Assembly (NCBI GenBank): GCA_900548405.1
Contig: UNSJ01000014.1
Coordinates: 1-45,919 of the forward strand
Reading direction: 5' to 3'
From: Candidatus Gastranaerophilales bacterium
Lineage (GTDB): Bacteria; Cyanobacteriota; Vampirovibrionia; Gastranaerophilales; Gastranaerophilaceae
DNA length: 45,919 bases
Part shown: one piece after another, positions 1 through 8,039 of the stretch
Numbering within the stretch: position 1 is the stretch's first letter
How the letters are laid out: each line of letters opens with the position of its first letter
Made by a program: the position numbers and the translations under genes
The notes under the pieces: model-generated
What the model saw: the letters and a program-made list of their open reading frames with translations, nothing else
The model's database searches: none
Told to the model about the DNA's origin: nothing

Positions 1-95
1 CCTTTGTCCACATATTTTTCTCTGCGCCACGCAACCATTCCGTTGCCGCCGCGCCCTGATACTACTCTGATTTTTGATTTGTCTATAAATTTCAT
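1..95 (-). CDS. obg: GTPase Obg (CgtA), N-terminal fragment
   Basis: Only the first 31 codons lie in the window; the gene runs off the left edge. The translation begins [19 protein letters not shown] and continues into [10 protein letters not shown]. This matches the start of the glycine-rich Obg fold (MKFIDxAxIxVxxGxGGNGxxxFRREKYxxxGG). Obg is an essential ribosome-associated GTPase that acts in 50S assembly and stress responses; its GTPase domain lies outside the window. The ATG at 95 is preceded by an AAAGG SD about 7 bases upstream on the minus strand. The identification rests on this N-terminal motif alone, which is quite specific. Confidence 0.85.
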   Translation of the reverse strand, partial: MKFIDKSKIRVVSGRGGNGMVAWRREKYVDK

Positions 96-131
96 CTTTT
101 ACCTTTTTATTTTATATTACTATAAAAACAT

Positions 132-1514
132 TTAAAACCCGAATTTAGCATATGATTTTTTATCAATCGGCGTGTTTTCAAATCTGTTTTGAGAAATGTT
201 TTCTTTATGAACGGATTTTCTAAGCATCCTGTTTAATACAGCAGGCATTGCAAACCCAATCAGCCCGCAATTTGCTAACAGAGCAAACCAATAAAGACCT
301 GTGCCAAATTTTTTAGTTTTTATAATCGTTTCCAATGGCGCATCAATCTTACCTAAGTCTGCAAAGTTTCTCGGGAGAAGTTTAAAATCTTTAAAGAACT
401 GTTTTACTCTGGCGCCTCCCTTAAGATTTGCAGTGTCAGGCTTTCTATCCATAATTTTTGTACCGGCAAATTTATCAAATGACCTGCCAATAATGTTATT
501 TAGAGCAAAGTCACCGCCAAAAAACATTGTAAACAAAACAGCACCTCTAATTGCTCTGTCTCTCATTTCAAGTTTGTCACGAGATCCTACAAGCTGAGAA
601 GGATAGTCACATAAAAGCCACATCAGGGCAAATATAGATTTTGACATAAACATCCCGTCAGTGTAATTAAAATTTGAAGCATATTTCTTTAAGGCACCAC
701 TTTTAGATGTCATAGATTTCATAATAAGTTTAGGCGCTATTAATGGCGGAATTGTTGCAATCAATGCACTTGTAAACAGTTTTTTTCTTTTATCCGCTTC
801 ATATTTTTTCTCATCAAATTTACTTTGATCAACCATATCAAATGCCGCTGAAAAGCCTTTTTTATGAGTTCTTTTTTCGGTTATCCCGGTAGCAATATAA
901 GGGGTTGCACACCACATCCAGGCTGTTGAAAGAAAGTCAAATTTAAAAACATTTTGATGAACTTTTATAAGCTTTTCTCTAAGTTCTTCTTCTCTGCCTT
1001 TAAATCTATCTAAAAGGTTATCAAAAGCTATCTGATGTTCGGCTTTAATACCGCTTTTTTCAAGCTTTTCCATTTCTTCAAATACATTCAGGCTTTTATT
1101 TTGTTTTTTAGCTTCTTTTACGATTTTTTCGGCATCAAGTCGCAAACCTTTTTTCTTAATACCTTCAGCAAGATATTTTCCGTCCTCCGTAAGATATTTT
1201 TTAGAAACTTTCATAATATCTTTTTCGGCACTTTTAAAGTTTTTAACTATCCCGCTTGAAGCCAGAAAATGTTTATTCAGAAAAGGCAGCATAAAAAACG
1301 GGGTTACGATAGACATAAAAAAGTAAAGGCATGACATTGAAAAACGTTCAATAGCTTCATCTTTGTTATTTGACATTATCGCCTGCGGTATAGCACAACC
1401 GCCTATATCTACTATTCCTCTGTTAAGAAGGGTATTTTCCTGTACTTTTTGCGTTATATCATAAAACCCTGTAAACGGTCTTTTGCTAATAACTCTGTCA
1501 TTACTTATTTGCAT
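132..1514 (-). CDS. unknown multi-pass membrane protein
   Basis: A 460-residue protein that I cannot assign to a family. About six hydrophobic segments can be seen, near residues 61-79, 195-212, 247-265, 293-310, 323-342 and 405-426. A long charged Lys/Glu-rich stretch, likely helical, lies at about 90-185 between the first two. There is no catalytic motif or export signal at the N-terminus. The ATG at 1514 overlaps a TATAAT-like hexamer (TATAATG), so the true promoter or start is unclear; the next in-frame Met is 45 residues further on. It lies between obg (same strand, 37 bases downstream) and the divergent tsaD. It is probably a lineage-specific envelope protein. Confidence 0.6.
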   Translation of the reverse strand: MQISNDRVISKRPFTGFYDITQKVQENTLLNRGIVDIGGCAIPQAIMSNNKDEAIERFSMSCLYFFMSIVTPFFMLPFLNKHFLASSGIVKNFKSAEKDIMKVSKKYLTEDGKYLAEGIKKKGLRLDAEKIVKEAKKQNKSLNVFEEMEKLEKSGIKAEHQIAFDNLLDRFKGREEELREKLIKVHQNVFKFDFLSTAWMWCATPYIATGITEKRTHKKGFSAAFDMVDQSKFDEKKYEADKRKKLFTSALIATIPPLIAPKLIMKSMTSKSGALKKYASNFNYTDGMFMSKSIFALMWLLCDYPSQLVGSRDKLEMRDRAIRGAVLFTMFFGGDFALNNIIGRSFDKFAGTKIMDRKPDTANLKGGARVKQFFKDFKLLPRNFADLGKIDAPLETIIKTKKFGTGLYWFALLANCGLIGFAMPAVLNRMLRKSVHKENISQNRFENTPIDKKSYAKFGF

Positions 1515-1572
1515 TATACTAACTTCAAAACCTATAAATATATTTTTTTGCTAATAATAATTATTTTCGTAC

Positions 1573-1578
1573 TATAAT
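1573..1578 (+). promoter_or_regulatory. -10 box of a probable leaderless tsaD transcript
   Basis: A perfect TATAAT ends 7 bases before the tsaD ATG and there is no SD, so a normal start point would fall on or next to the ATG. A weak -35 (TTGCTA, 1548-1553) lies 19 bases upstream. Confidence 0.5.
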
Positions 1579-1585
1579 AAAGAGT

Positions 1586-2641
1586 ATGAAAATGATAAAA
1601 GAAAAGTTATTCAGCAAAACTCCCGTAGAAATAGGACCTGAAAGCGGGTATGACAATTACATTATGGCAATTGAATCCAGTTGCGATGAAACTGCCTGTT
1701 CTATTGTCAAAAACGGGAGAGAAGTTATTGCAAATGTTGTAGCATCACAAATAAAGACTCACGCTCAATTCGGCGGAGTTATTCCTGAAATTGCGGCAAG
1801 AGAACATTTGGATTCAATAAATATAGTTATTGATGAAGCCTTTAAACAGGCTAAAGAAAATGCAGGAATAATGCCTGAAGATATAACTGCTTTTGCGGGG
1901 ACAGTGGGACCGGGTTTGGTCGGTTGCTTACTTGTAGGGCTTAATGCGACAAAAACACTTGCATTAACTTATGATAAACCTTTTATCGGTGTCAACCATT
2001 TAAATGCACATCTTTGCGGCAACTATCTTGATACAGATTTAAAACCGCCATTTATGGCATTACTTGTAAGCGGCGGTCATACACAAATTATTGATGTTAA
2101 ATCTTACTCCGAACAAAATATTTTAGGAGAAACCATTGATGATGCTGTTGGAGAAGCTTATGATAAAGTTGCAAGATTAATCGGATTGCCGTATCCCGGC
2201 GGACCAAGACTTGATAAACTTGCTCAAGAAGGAAATCCTCACGCATTTAAGCTGCCTGAAGGAAAAGTTGACGGTTACAATTTCAGTTTCAGCGGTTTAA
2301 AAACAGCAGTGCTAAGACTAGTCAAATCATTTGACGGCAAGGAATTGCCTGTAAATGATATTTGTGCCAGCTTTCAGGAACGTGTATCAACAACACTTTT
2401 AAATAAAGTAAAAAAAGCTTTAGAAGCAGGCGGATATAAGCAGGTGGTAATAGCAGGCGGTGTTGCCGCAAATTCTGAAATAAGGAAAAAAATCTTTGAT
2501 TTAGAAAAAGAAGGATATAAAGTTTTTGCACCTCCTATGAAATATTGTACTGATAATGCAGCTATGGTTGCGTCTTGCGCATATTTTAACACTAATACAT
2601 TTGACGATGTAAATGTTGAAGTCTTTTCAAGAGTAAAATAA
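1586..2641 (+). CDS. tsaD: tRNA N6-adenosine threonylcarbamoyltransferase TsaD
   Basis: TsaD transfers threonylcarbamoyl from TC-AMP to A37 of ANN-decoding tRNAs, working with TsaB and TsaE. The 351-residue protein has the ASKHA-fold start MAIESSCDETA (residues 27-37), the metal-binding HLNAH (138-142), SGGHTQ, the long GEAYDKVARLIGLPYPGGP block, FSFSGLKTAV and the C-terminal GGVAANSEIR and APPMKYCTDNAAM motifs. The start at 1586 gives about 26 residues before the usual family start; an ATG at 1664 would give the standard length. I keep 1586 because a TATAAT ends 7 bases before it and neither start has an SD. No tsaB or tsaE is nearby. Confidence 0.95.
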   Translation: MKMIKEKLFSKTPVEIGPESGYDNYIMAIESSCDETACSIVKNGREVIANVVASQIKTHAQFGGVIPEIAAREHLDSINIVIDEAFKQAKENAGIMPEDITAFAGTVGPGLVGCLLVGLNATKTLALTYDKPFIGVNHLNAHLCGNYLDTDLKPPFMALLVSGGHTQIIDVKSYSEQNILGETIDDAVGEAYDKVARLIGLPYPGGPRLDKLAQEGNPHAFKLPEGKVDGYNFSFSGLKTAVLRLVKSFDGKELPVNDICASFQERVSTTLLNKVKKALEAGGYKQVVIAGGVAANSEIRKKIFDLEKEGYKVFAPPMKYCTDNAAMVASCAYFNTNTFDDVNVEVFSRVK

Positions 2642-2646
2642 TAGCA

Positions 2647-2760
2647 AAAAAAATTATTCAGATATTTACTTTACTTATGATAAACATATCCCCTGATAAC
2701 AATAACTGCAATCCGCTTTTAAAGCTTATAGATTTTGGCGGCATAGCAAAACCAAGATAA
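2647..2760 (+). pseudogene. C-terminal remnant of a kinase-like gene related to the next gene
   Basis: In the gap after tsaD one frame is open through to a TAA at 2758-2760. It ends with KLIDFGGIAKPR, preceded by NISPDNNNCNPLL. This resembles the end of the next gene (catalytic-loop Asn, then KIVDIGGLVEL) and also the kinase metal-binding DFG motif. Only about 35 codons remain, and no matching N-terminal half lies upstream because tsaD ends at 2641. I read it as the decayed tail of a paralogous kinase-like gene left by deletion. A short functional peptide from the ATG at 2677 is possible but less likely. Confidence 0.4.
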
Positions 2761-2773
2761 AAATGTGTACAAT

Positions 2774-2786
2774 TGTAAATTTTACA
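2774..2786. promoter_or_regulatory. 13-base palindrome TGTAAA-T-TTTACA, possible operator
   Basis: A perfect inverted repeat lies about 70 bases upstream of the kinase-like gene, just before AT-rich promoter-like sequence (a TATAAG at 2810-2815 could be its -10). The position suits a repressor or activator site. Palindromes this short can arise by chance in AT-rich DNA. Confidence 0.25.
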
Positions 2787-2858
2787 CTTTTAAAATAGCA
2801 AAAAATTTGTATAAGCTGTTTTATAAAAACTGTGATAGAAAATCTTGGGAACAATACT

Positions 2859-3881
2859 ATGAAACCTTTTTGCGGAAATGAATTATATTCAATTCCGCAT
2901 TCTTATTTAGAAGGTAATAAGAAAAACAGAGTTCAGCCTGCTTTTCGCGGTGTTACCGAAGAACTTTCAAAAAGATTTTACAAAACTCAAGCAGAAATCA
3001 TAGATGAATTTATAAAAGACCCAAAATCAAAAGGAATAGCAGGGCAGCTTCCAACAAATTGGCTTGCTAAAATTAAGGCTGATACTCCTGAATTAAGAGA
3101 AGAAATTATCCAAAAAGTTTTTATGTCAATAAGAAGCGCAGTGAAGCACCTAAAGCCGTATAATGCTCCTGTTAAAAGCAAAGAATACAGAATTCATAAA
3201 GCAAACCTTGAAAACAAGCGCTTGAAAGAAGCATCTGAATATCTTAGCAAAAGTTTAAGACATTTTGGTATACTGGAAGAAACAAACTCTGTAAACTTTA
3301 AGATATCAAAAGTAAGCGGGAATTTTACCAAAAGAGCATATGTTCTTCAGGAAAAGGGTAAAAATCCCACATTAGAAAAACTTTTTATAAAAAGTTTTAA
3401 AGAAATCAATCCTTTATCTTCAACAGCGGATTACAACGGCAAATACTCCGAAGTAGCTCACTGGCTCTATCTTAATAATAAAACCAAATCGCCGTATTTT
3501 TCAAAGGTTTATTGGGGTGATACAGAAGGAAGATTTATGGCTTTAGAATATGAAACGCCTCCAAAACATATAAGTCCGATAGTGAAATTTAAAAGCAATT
3601 ACGAAAATATTTATAAATTTGCAGCTGATTTTTACAGACAGACCGGAATAGAATTGAGCAATTTATTTGAAAAAGGCATTAAACCTGGAATTATTAACAA
3701 GTTTGGCAAATTTGAGCCTGCCAAAAAAGAAGCACTTATTATGAATTACCTTCAACAACTTTTGAAAGAATATAACCTGCACCATACTGATTTGCACAAC
3801 CAAAATGCCATTATCGGTAAAGACAAATCAGGCCACGCTATTGTTAAAATAGTTGATATAGGCGGACTTGTCGAGCTTTAA
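2859..3881 (+). CDS. protein-kinase-fold hypothetical protein
   Basis: About 340 residues with features of the kinase/aminoglycoside-phosphotransferase fold near the C-terminus. There is a catalytic-loop-like HHTDLHNQN, followed about 17 residues later by KIVDIGG in the place of the DFG motif; a FIKSF lysine lies mid-protein. The N-terminal ~150 residues are basic, probably helical and unfamiliar, and contain an AFRG motif near residue 30. The start is uncertain: GTG at 2832 gives 349 residues without an SD, while ATG at 2859 has GGGA 7-8 bases upstream, so I chose the latter. Whether it phosphorylates protein or a small molecule cannot be told. It converges with gshB with a single base between them. 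Confidence 0.6.
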   Translation: MKPFCGNELYSIPHSYLEGNKKNRVQPAFRGVTEELSKRFYKTQAEIIDEFIKDPKSKGIAGQLPTNWLAKIKADTPELREEIIQKVFMSIRSAVKHLKPYNAPVKSKEYRIHKANLENKRLKEASEYLSKSLRHFGILEETNSVNFKISKVSGNFTKRAYVLQEKGKNPTLEKLFIKSFKEINPLSSTADYNGKYSEVAHWLYLNNKTKSPYFSKVYWGDTEGRFMALEYETPPKHISPIVKFKSNYENIYKFAADFYRQTGIELSNLFEKGIKPGIINKFGKFEPAKKEALIMNYLQQLLKEYNLHHTDLHNQNAIIGKDKSGHAIVKIVDIGGLVEL

Positions 3882-3882
3882 A

Positions 3883-4845
3883 CTATACAGGAACTTTTGA
3901 GTAAAGTCTTGAGAGAATAAATTCCGTAATTTTCTTTTCAAGCTCAACATTATGATGATAATTAGTTTCTTTTATAAAGTAACAAGGACTTGTTACATTT
4001 ATTTCTATAATTTTTTCATCAATAACATCTAAACCTACAAGAGGAAGTCCCAGTTTATTCATTTCTTTTGCAACCGGAGCAAATTTTTCCTTTTCTGATT
4101 CTGAAAGTTCAGCTTTTACAATGTTGCTGTCACAATGCTCATTGAATTTGAAATCATCGTTAGAAGGAAGTTTTTGAATACAAACATCTAGAACTTCATC
4201 ACCTAAAAACATAACCCTTTTGTCACCGAATCTTGCTTTAGGAATATATTTCTGCACCATAATAATCTGCTTTTGATTGTTTGTCATTGTGTTAATAATA
4301 ACAGCTGTATTTTTATCACCTTTTTTCAGTGTCATAACACCTGAGCCAAAACAGCCGTTCAAGGGTTTTAAGACAATTTCTTCATGTTTGTTTAAAAATT
4401 TTATAATATCTGATTTTGACGAAGTAACTATATTTTCAGGCATTAAATCCAAGAATTTAACGGTATGCATTTTTTCGTTAAAATCTCTGATAGCTTTAGG
4501 GTCATTTAAAATAAGAGTTTTTTCTCTGTCAACAAAATCAAATATATAAGTAGCATTTATATAATCCAAATCAACAGGAGGATCCGGTCTGAACATAACA
4601 AGCCTAAAGTCTTCAATCTTTTTAAATTGTTCAGCTTTATCATAAAATATATTTTTGTCTTTTTCATAAGCTTCATAGCAATGAGTATAAGCTTCACCTG
4701 ATACAAGACTTAAATTATCAATAGTTGTAATAAATACATTTTTGTTTTCTTTTAAAAGTTCTCTGATAATCCAAAAATTTGTCACAAGATTATTAAACTC
4801 AAAATATTTGAGCTCAAGTCTGTCTATAATAAATAAAATATCCAT
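3883..4845 (-). CDS. gshB: glutathione synthetase-like ATP-grasp ligase
   Basis: GshB joins gamma-glutamylcysteine to glycine using ATP. The protein shows the family series in order: FRPDPPVDLDYI, NDPKAIRDFNEK, VLKPLNGCFGSGVM (ATP-grasp glycine-rich loop), GDKRVMF, and IEINVTSPC near the C-terminus. The open frame reaches a GTG at 4857, but that GTG lies inside the SD (GAGGTGGAG), which is well placed for the ATG at 4845; I therefore use 4845 (320 residues, normal for GshB). No gamma-glutamylcysteine ligase gene (gshA) is in the window, so the substrate could be another peptide. It is followed on the same strand by nothing until the kinase-like gene, with which it converges. Confidence 0.8.
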   Translation of the reverse strand: MDILFIIDRLELKYFEFNNLVTNFWIIRELLKENKNVFITTIDNLSLVSGEAYTHCYEAYEKDKNIFYDKAEQFKKIEDFRLVMFRPDPPVDLDYINATYIFDFVDREKTLILNDPKAIRDFNEKMHTVKFLDLMPENIVTSSKSDIIKFLNKHEEIVLKPLNGCFGSGVMTLKKGDKNTAVIINTMTNNQKQIIMVQKYIPKARFGDKRVMFLGDEVLDVCIQKLPSNDDFKFNEHCDSNIVKAELSESEKEKFAPVAKEMNKLGLPLVGLDVIDEKIIEINVTSPCYFIKETNYHHNVELEKKITEFILSRLYSKVPV

Positions 4846-4911
4846 GTTGTTCTCCACCTCAACTTGAGTTTACATCTAACGAAATTTATTCGCAATAGAG
4901 AAACGGGCTAG

Positions 4912-5571
4912 TTAAATTTTTTCAGGGTCTAATACAACACAATTAGCATTATTTACCTGAAGCAAAGCATTAAATCTTTGTAAATCAGCCTGAATTTGCG
5001 GGAAAGTGTTATAATGCATAGGTATAACAGTTTGAGCACCAACCCAATGAGCTGCCATAGCTGCATGTTCAACATCCATAGTGTAATAACCGCCAATAGG
5101 AAGCATTGCAATATTCGGTCTGTATAATTCTTTGATTGTTTTCATCTCGCTTGTAAGTGCGGTATCACCTGCGTGATATATTCTTACGCCTTCAACATCC
5201 AGAATTACACCTGTTGCAACACCTGCATATCTGCCGTCAGGCAATGAACTTGTATGAAAAGCCGGTACAAATACAGCTCTGCCCCAATCATAATCAATCC
5301 AGCCGCCAAGGCCAACTGCCTTTGCTTTGCATCCTTGTTCTTCACAATATTTACCTAGTTCAAAGACCGCGCTAATTGTAGCATCTTTTTCCTTTGCAAT
5401 CTCAATTGCCTGTCCAAGATGATCACCGTGACCGTGCGTAACAAATATATCGGTAATATTTGAAGCGCGCCAATCATATTTAGGATTAATACTTACAAAA
5501 GGATCAATCAAAACCGAATTGTCTTTTAACTTAATTTCAAACGCACTGTGACCGATATATTTAATATCCAT
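4912..5571 (-). CDS. metal-dependent hydrolase, UPF0173 / metallo-beta-lactamase fold
   Basis: A 219-residue single-domain beta-lactamase-fold hydrolase. The metal-binding motif THGHGDHLG is near residue 45; further family signatures are YHAGDTALTSEM, LPIGGYYTMD and a late PMHYNTFP histidine. The length and motif spacing fit the UPF0173 (YtkL/YddR-like) group, whose substrate is not established. A strong SD (AAGGAG) lies 7 bases before the ATG. It is upstream of gshB on the same strand, 66 bases away, and divergent from ribD with about 65 bases between. Confidence 0.85.
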   Translation of the reverse strand: MDIKYIGHSAFEIKLKDNSVLIDPFVSINPKYDWRASNITDIFVTHGHGDHLGQAIEIAKEKDATISAVFELGKYCEEQGCKAKAVGLGGWIDYDWGRAVFVPAFHTSSLPDGRYAGVATGVILDVEGVRIYHAGDTALTSEMKTIKELYRPNIAMLPIGGYYTMDVEHAAMAAHWVGAQTVIPMHYNTFPQIQADLQRFNALLQVNNANCVVLDPEKI

Positions 5572-5624
5572 ATTTTTCTCCTTACAATCTGCACATTTTT
5601 ATTTTAATATATCAGATTTTAGTG

Positions 5625-5630
5625 TAAAAT
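5625..5630 (+). promoter_or_regulatory. -10 box TAAAAT of a probable leaderless ribD transcript
   Basis: TAAAAT preceded directly by TG ends 6 bases before the ribD ATG; there is no SD. The whole gap to the divergent hydrolase is about 65 bases, too short for an FMN riboswitch. Confidence 0.4.
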
Positions 5631-5636
5631 ACAAAT

Positions 5637-6683
5637 ATGCAATATAGTTTGTTAATGAAAAAATGCATAGAATTGGCAAGACTGGCAGAAGGCAATACTT
5701 CTCCCAACCCTCTTGTCGGATGCGTAGTTCTTGATAAAAACGGTAATGAAATATCAACAGGATTTCATGCAAAATACGGCGAAAACCACGCTGAACGAGA
5801 TGCTCTTTTAAAACTTAAAAAAGGCGAAGAAAAAGACGGTACTCTAATAGTTAATCTTGAACCATGTTCTCATTACGGGAAAACTCCACCCTGCGCTGAT
5901 TTGATAATAGAAAGAGGAATAAAAAAGGTTGTTATCGGAATGCGTGATGTAAATCCGATTGTTGCAGGAAAGGGTATTAATAAATTACAAGATGCAGGAG
6001 TAGAAGTTGTTGAAAATATTTTAGAAGATGAATGCATTAAATTGAACGAAGTATTTATAAAAAATATGACAAAAAAACAAACATTTGTTGCCATAAAAAC
6101 AGCTGCAACACTTGACGGTAAAACAGCTACTTCTAAAGGTTCTTCCAAATGGATTACATCAGAAAAAGCACGCGAAGAAGTAAAAAAAATAAGGAATCGT
6201 TACGATGCTATTATGACAAGTTCCTCAACAATTCTTGCTGATAATCCCACAATGAACCACAGAAAAAAAATAATCCTTGACAGAGAACTTAAAACTGACT
6301 TCAATTCTCCTATTTACAAAAACGGAGAAATTTATGTTTTCAACGGATTAAAACACAGTTGTGAAAACGGAATAAAATTTATTAAGACACCAATTATAAA
6401 TAATAAACTAAAGCTTGATTTCATTTTTCAAAAAGCTTATGAACTCGGTATTATGAGCATACTGATTGAAAGCGGAGGCATTTTAAACGGCGAAGCATTA
6501 AAATATGCGGATAAAATTTATCACTTTATTGCCCCGAAAATTACAGGCGATAATTCATCAAAATCGTGCTTCAATTTCAGAAAAATTGATGCAATAAATG
6601 AATGTTTAAATTTTAAAATTGCCTCAACAGAGTTTTTTGAACCTGATATATTATTAACTTACTATCCTATTCAAAAAAATTAA
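5637..6683 (+). CDS. ribD: bifunctional riboflavin deaminase/reductase RibD
   Basis: RibD carries out the second and third steps of riboflavin synthesis: deamination of the pyrimidine and NADPH reduction of the ribosyl group. The N-terminal deaminase domain (~1-145) has TSPNPLVGCVV, the zinc ligands in HAERDALL, and PCSHYGKTPPC. The reductase domain (~150-348) has VAIKTAATLDGKTA, SKWITSEKAR, ADNPTMNHR and SILIESGG. The length of 348 is close to the usual ~360. Other rib genes are not adjacent, and no FMN riboswitch fits upstream. The start at 5637 rests on the conserved N-terminus and the nearby -10 box. Confidence 0.95.
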   Translation: MQYSLLMKKCIELARLAEGNTSPNPLVGCVVLDKNGNEISTGFHAKYGENHAERDALLKLKKGEEKDGTLIVNLEPCSHYGKTPPCADLIIERGIKKVVIGMRDVNPIVAGKGINKLQDAGVEVVENILEDECIKLNEVFIKNMTKKQTFVAIKTAATLDGKTATSKGSSKWITSEKAREEVKKIRNRYDAIMTSSSTILADNPTMNHRKKIILDRELKTDFNSPIYKNGEIYVFNGLKHSCENGIKFIKTPIINNKLKLDFIFQKAYELGIMSILIESGGILNGEALKYADKIYHFIAPKITGDNSSKSCFNFRKIDAINECLNFKIASTEFFEPDILLTYYPIQKN

Positions 6684-6691
6684 TCTTAATG

Positions 6692-6697
6692 TATAAT
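6692..6697 (+). promoter_or_regulatory. -10 box TATAAT of a probable leaderless MEMO-AMMECR1 transcript
   Basis: A perfect TATAAT ends 7 bases before the ATG at 6705, with a partial -35 (TTCAAA, 6670-6675) 16 bases upstream and no SD. Confidence 0.45.
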
Positions 6698-6704
6698 AAA
6701 TTTT

Positions 6705-8039
6705 ATGTTCAACAATAAAAAAGCATCTGTATCGGGAACTTTCTATCCTTCTGATAAAACAGAACTTCTTAATATGATAGATAATTTTAAATGCAAAGAA
6801 AGCGGCTACTTTTCAAGAGCTGTTATTGTGCCGCATGCAGGGTATATTTATTCCGGTGAACTTGCAAATTGCGGAATAAGCCATCTAAGACAAAACGCAA
6901 AAAATGTTTTTATTTTTGCACCTGCACATTTTGAAAGAATTTTCGGATGCGTAACCAGCAATTATGATGCTTTTGAAACTCCTCTGGGTAATATAGAAGT
7001 TAATAAAGAATTATCTAAAGAAATTTCAAACTTTTGTGATTGTCAAATAAATAACTTTGCTTTTGAGAAAGAACATTCACTTGAAGTTCAGCTTCCATTG
7101 ATAAAAAAACATTTACCTGATGCAAAGGTAATACCGGTTTTATACGGATGCGAAAACTTCACCAACCTTGCAGAAACCATAAAACATTTCTGGGATAACG
7201 ATGACAATGTCTTTGTTATATCAAGCGACTTAAGCCATTTTTATCCTGAAAAGGAAAGCTATAAAATTGACAGCTATACAGCAAAAATGATTGAATCAAA
7301 TGAAACCAGAGATTTTGAAATGGAGCAAGCGTGTGGTGCAGTAGGAATTTGCGGTCTTACAGATTTTGCAAAAAACAATAAATTTTCTTTAATCCGAATA
7401 GGCTTAACAAATTCGGCACGTGTAACAGGGGACTCATCACGGGTCGTAGGTTATGGAAGTTGGTTTTTATATGAGGGTGAAAAGAACCGATATATTAAAG
7501 AATATTTCTCCGACACAGTTCTAAAAATCTGCAAAGACAGTATTCTGTCAGGTTTTCAGCTTGGAGAAATCAAGCCTAAAGATTATCCCTGCGTTCTTGA
7601 AGAATACGGTGCAGCATTTGTAACTCTTGAACTTGCAGGAATTCTTCGCGGATGCATAGGTTCCATAATCGCACACAGACCACTGGTACAGGATTTAATT
7701 AAAAATGCTCACGCTGCTGCCTTTGCCGATCCGAGATTTAATCCTCTTACTCTTGATGAATATAACAAAATTTCAATCAGCGTTTCTCTTTTATCCAAGC
7801 CTGAAAGAATTGAATTTAAAGACGAAGAAGATCTTTTAGATAAGCTTATCCCAAACAAAGACGGTTTAATTATACGCGACGGAAATTATCAGTCGGTATT
7901 TCTTCCGATAGTATGGGAGCAGCTGCCCGATAAACATGAATTTTTAAAAGAACTCAAATTAAAAGCAGGGCTGGATGAAAATTATTCTTCGGAAACTCTT
8001 GAAGCTTTTAAATTTAATGCGGTAAAAATTACTCAATAA
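6705..8039 (+). CDS. fused MEMO (AmmeMemoRadiSam B) - AMMECR1 (A) protein
   Basis: Two domains that are often separate genes lie in one 444-residue chain. Residues ~1-265 are MEMO-like: VSGTFYPSDKTEL, PHAGYIYSG, FAPAHFE, EHSLEVQLPLI, SSDLSHFYP and a late YGSWFLYE. Residues ~275-444 are AMMECR1-like: YGAAFVTLE, ILRGCIGS, AAFADPRFNPL and the DGLIIRDG to FLPIVWEQLPDKHEF segment. These families occur with a radical SAM protein in many genomes, and the joint function is unknown. No radical SAM gene is in the window. It overlaps the convergent dnaX by 11 bases. Confidence 0.88.
   Translation: MFNNKKASVSGTFYPSDKTELLNMIDNFKCKESGYFSRAVIVPHAGYIYSGELANCGISHLRQNAKNVFIFAPAHFERIFGCVTSNYDAFETPLGNIEVNKELSKEISNFCDCQINNFAFEKEHSLEVQLPLIKKHLPDAKVIPVLYGCENFTNLAETIKHFWDNDDNVFVISSDLSHFYPEKESYKIDSYTAKMIESNETRDFEMEQACGAVGICGLTDFAKNNKFSLIRIGLTNSARVTGDSSRVVGYGSWFLYEGEKNRYIKEYFSDTVLKICKDSILSGFQLGEIKPKDYPCVLEEYGAAFVTLELAGILRGCIGSIIAHRPLVQDLIKNAHAAAFADPRFNPLTLDEYNKISISVSLLSKPERIEFKDEEDLLDKLIPNKDGLIIRDGNYQSVFLPIVWEQLPDKHEFLKELKLKAGLDENYSSETLEAFKFNAVKITQ

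Noticed and set aside
301..597. Plus-strand ORFs within the membrane protein, gshB, AsmA-like and other minus-strand genes
   Set aside because: They are frames opposite real genes, with no start signals or known motifs and with skewed composition.
5572..5636. FMN riboswitch before ribD
   Set aside because: Only 65 bases separate ribD from the divergent gene, with no room for the conserved RFN structure, and the -10 box abuts the ATG.
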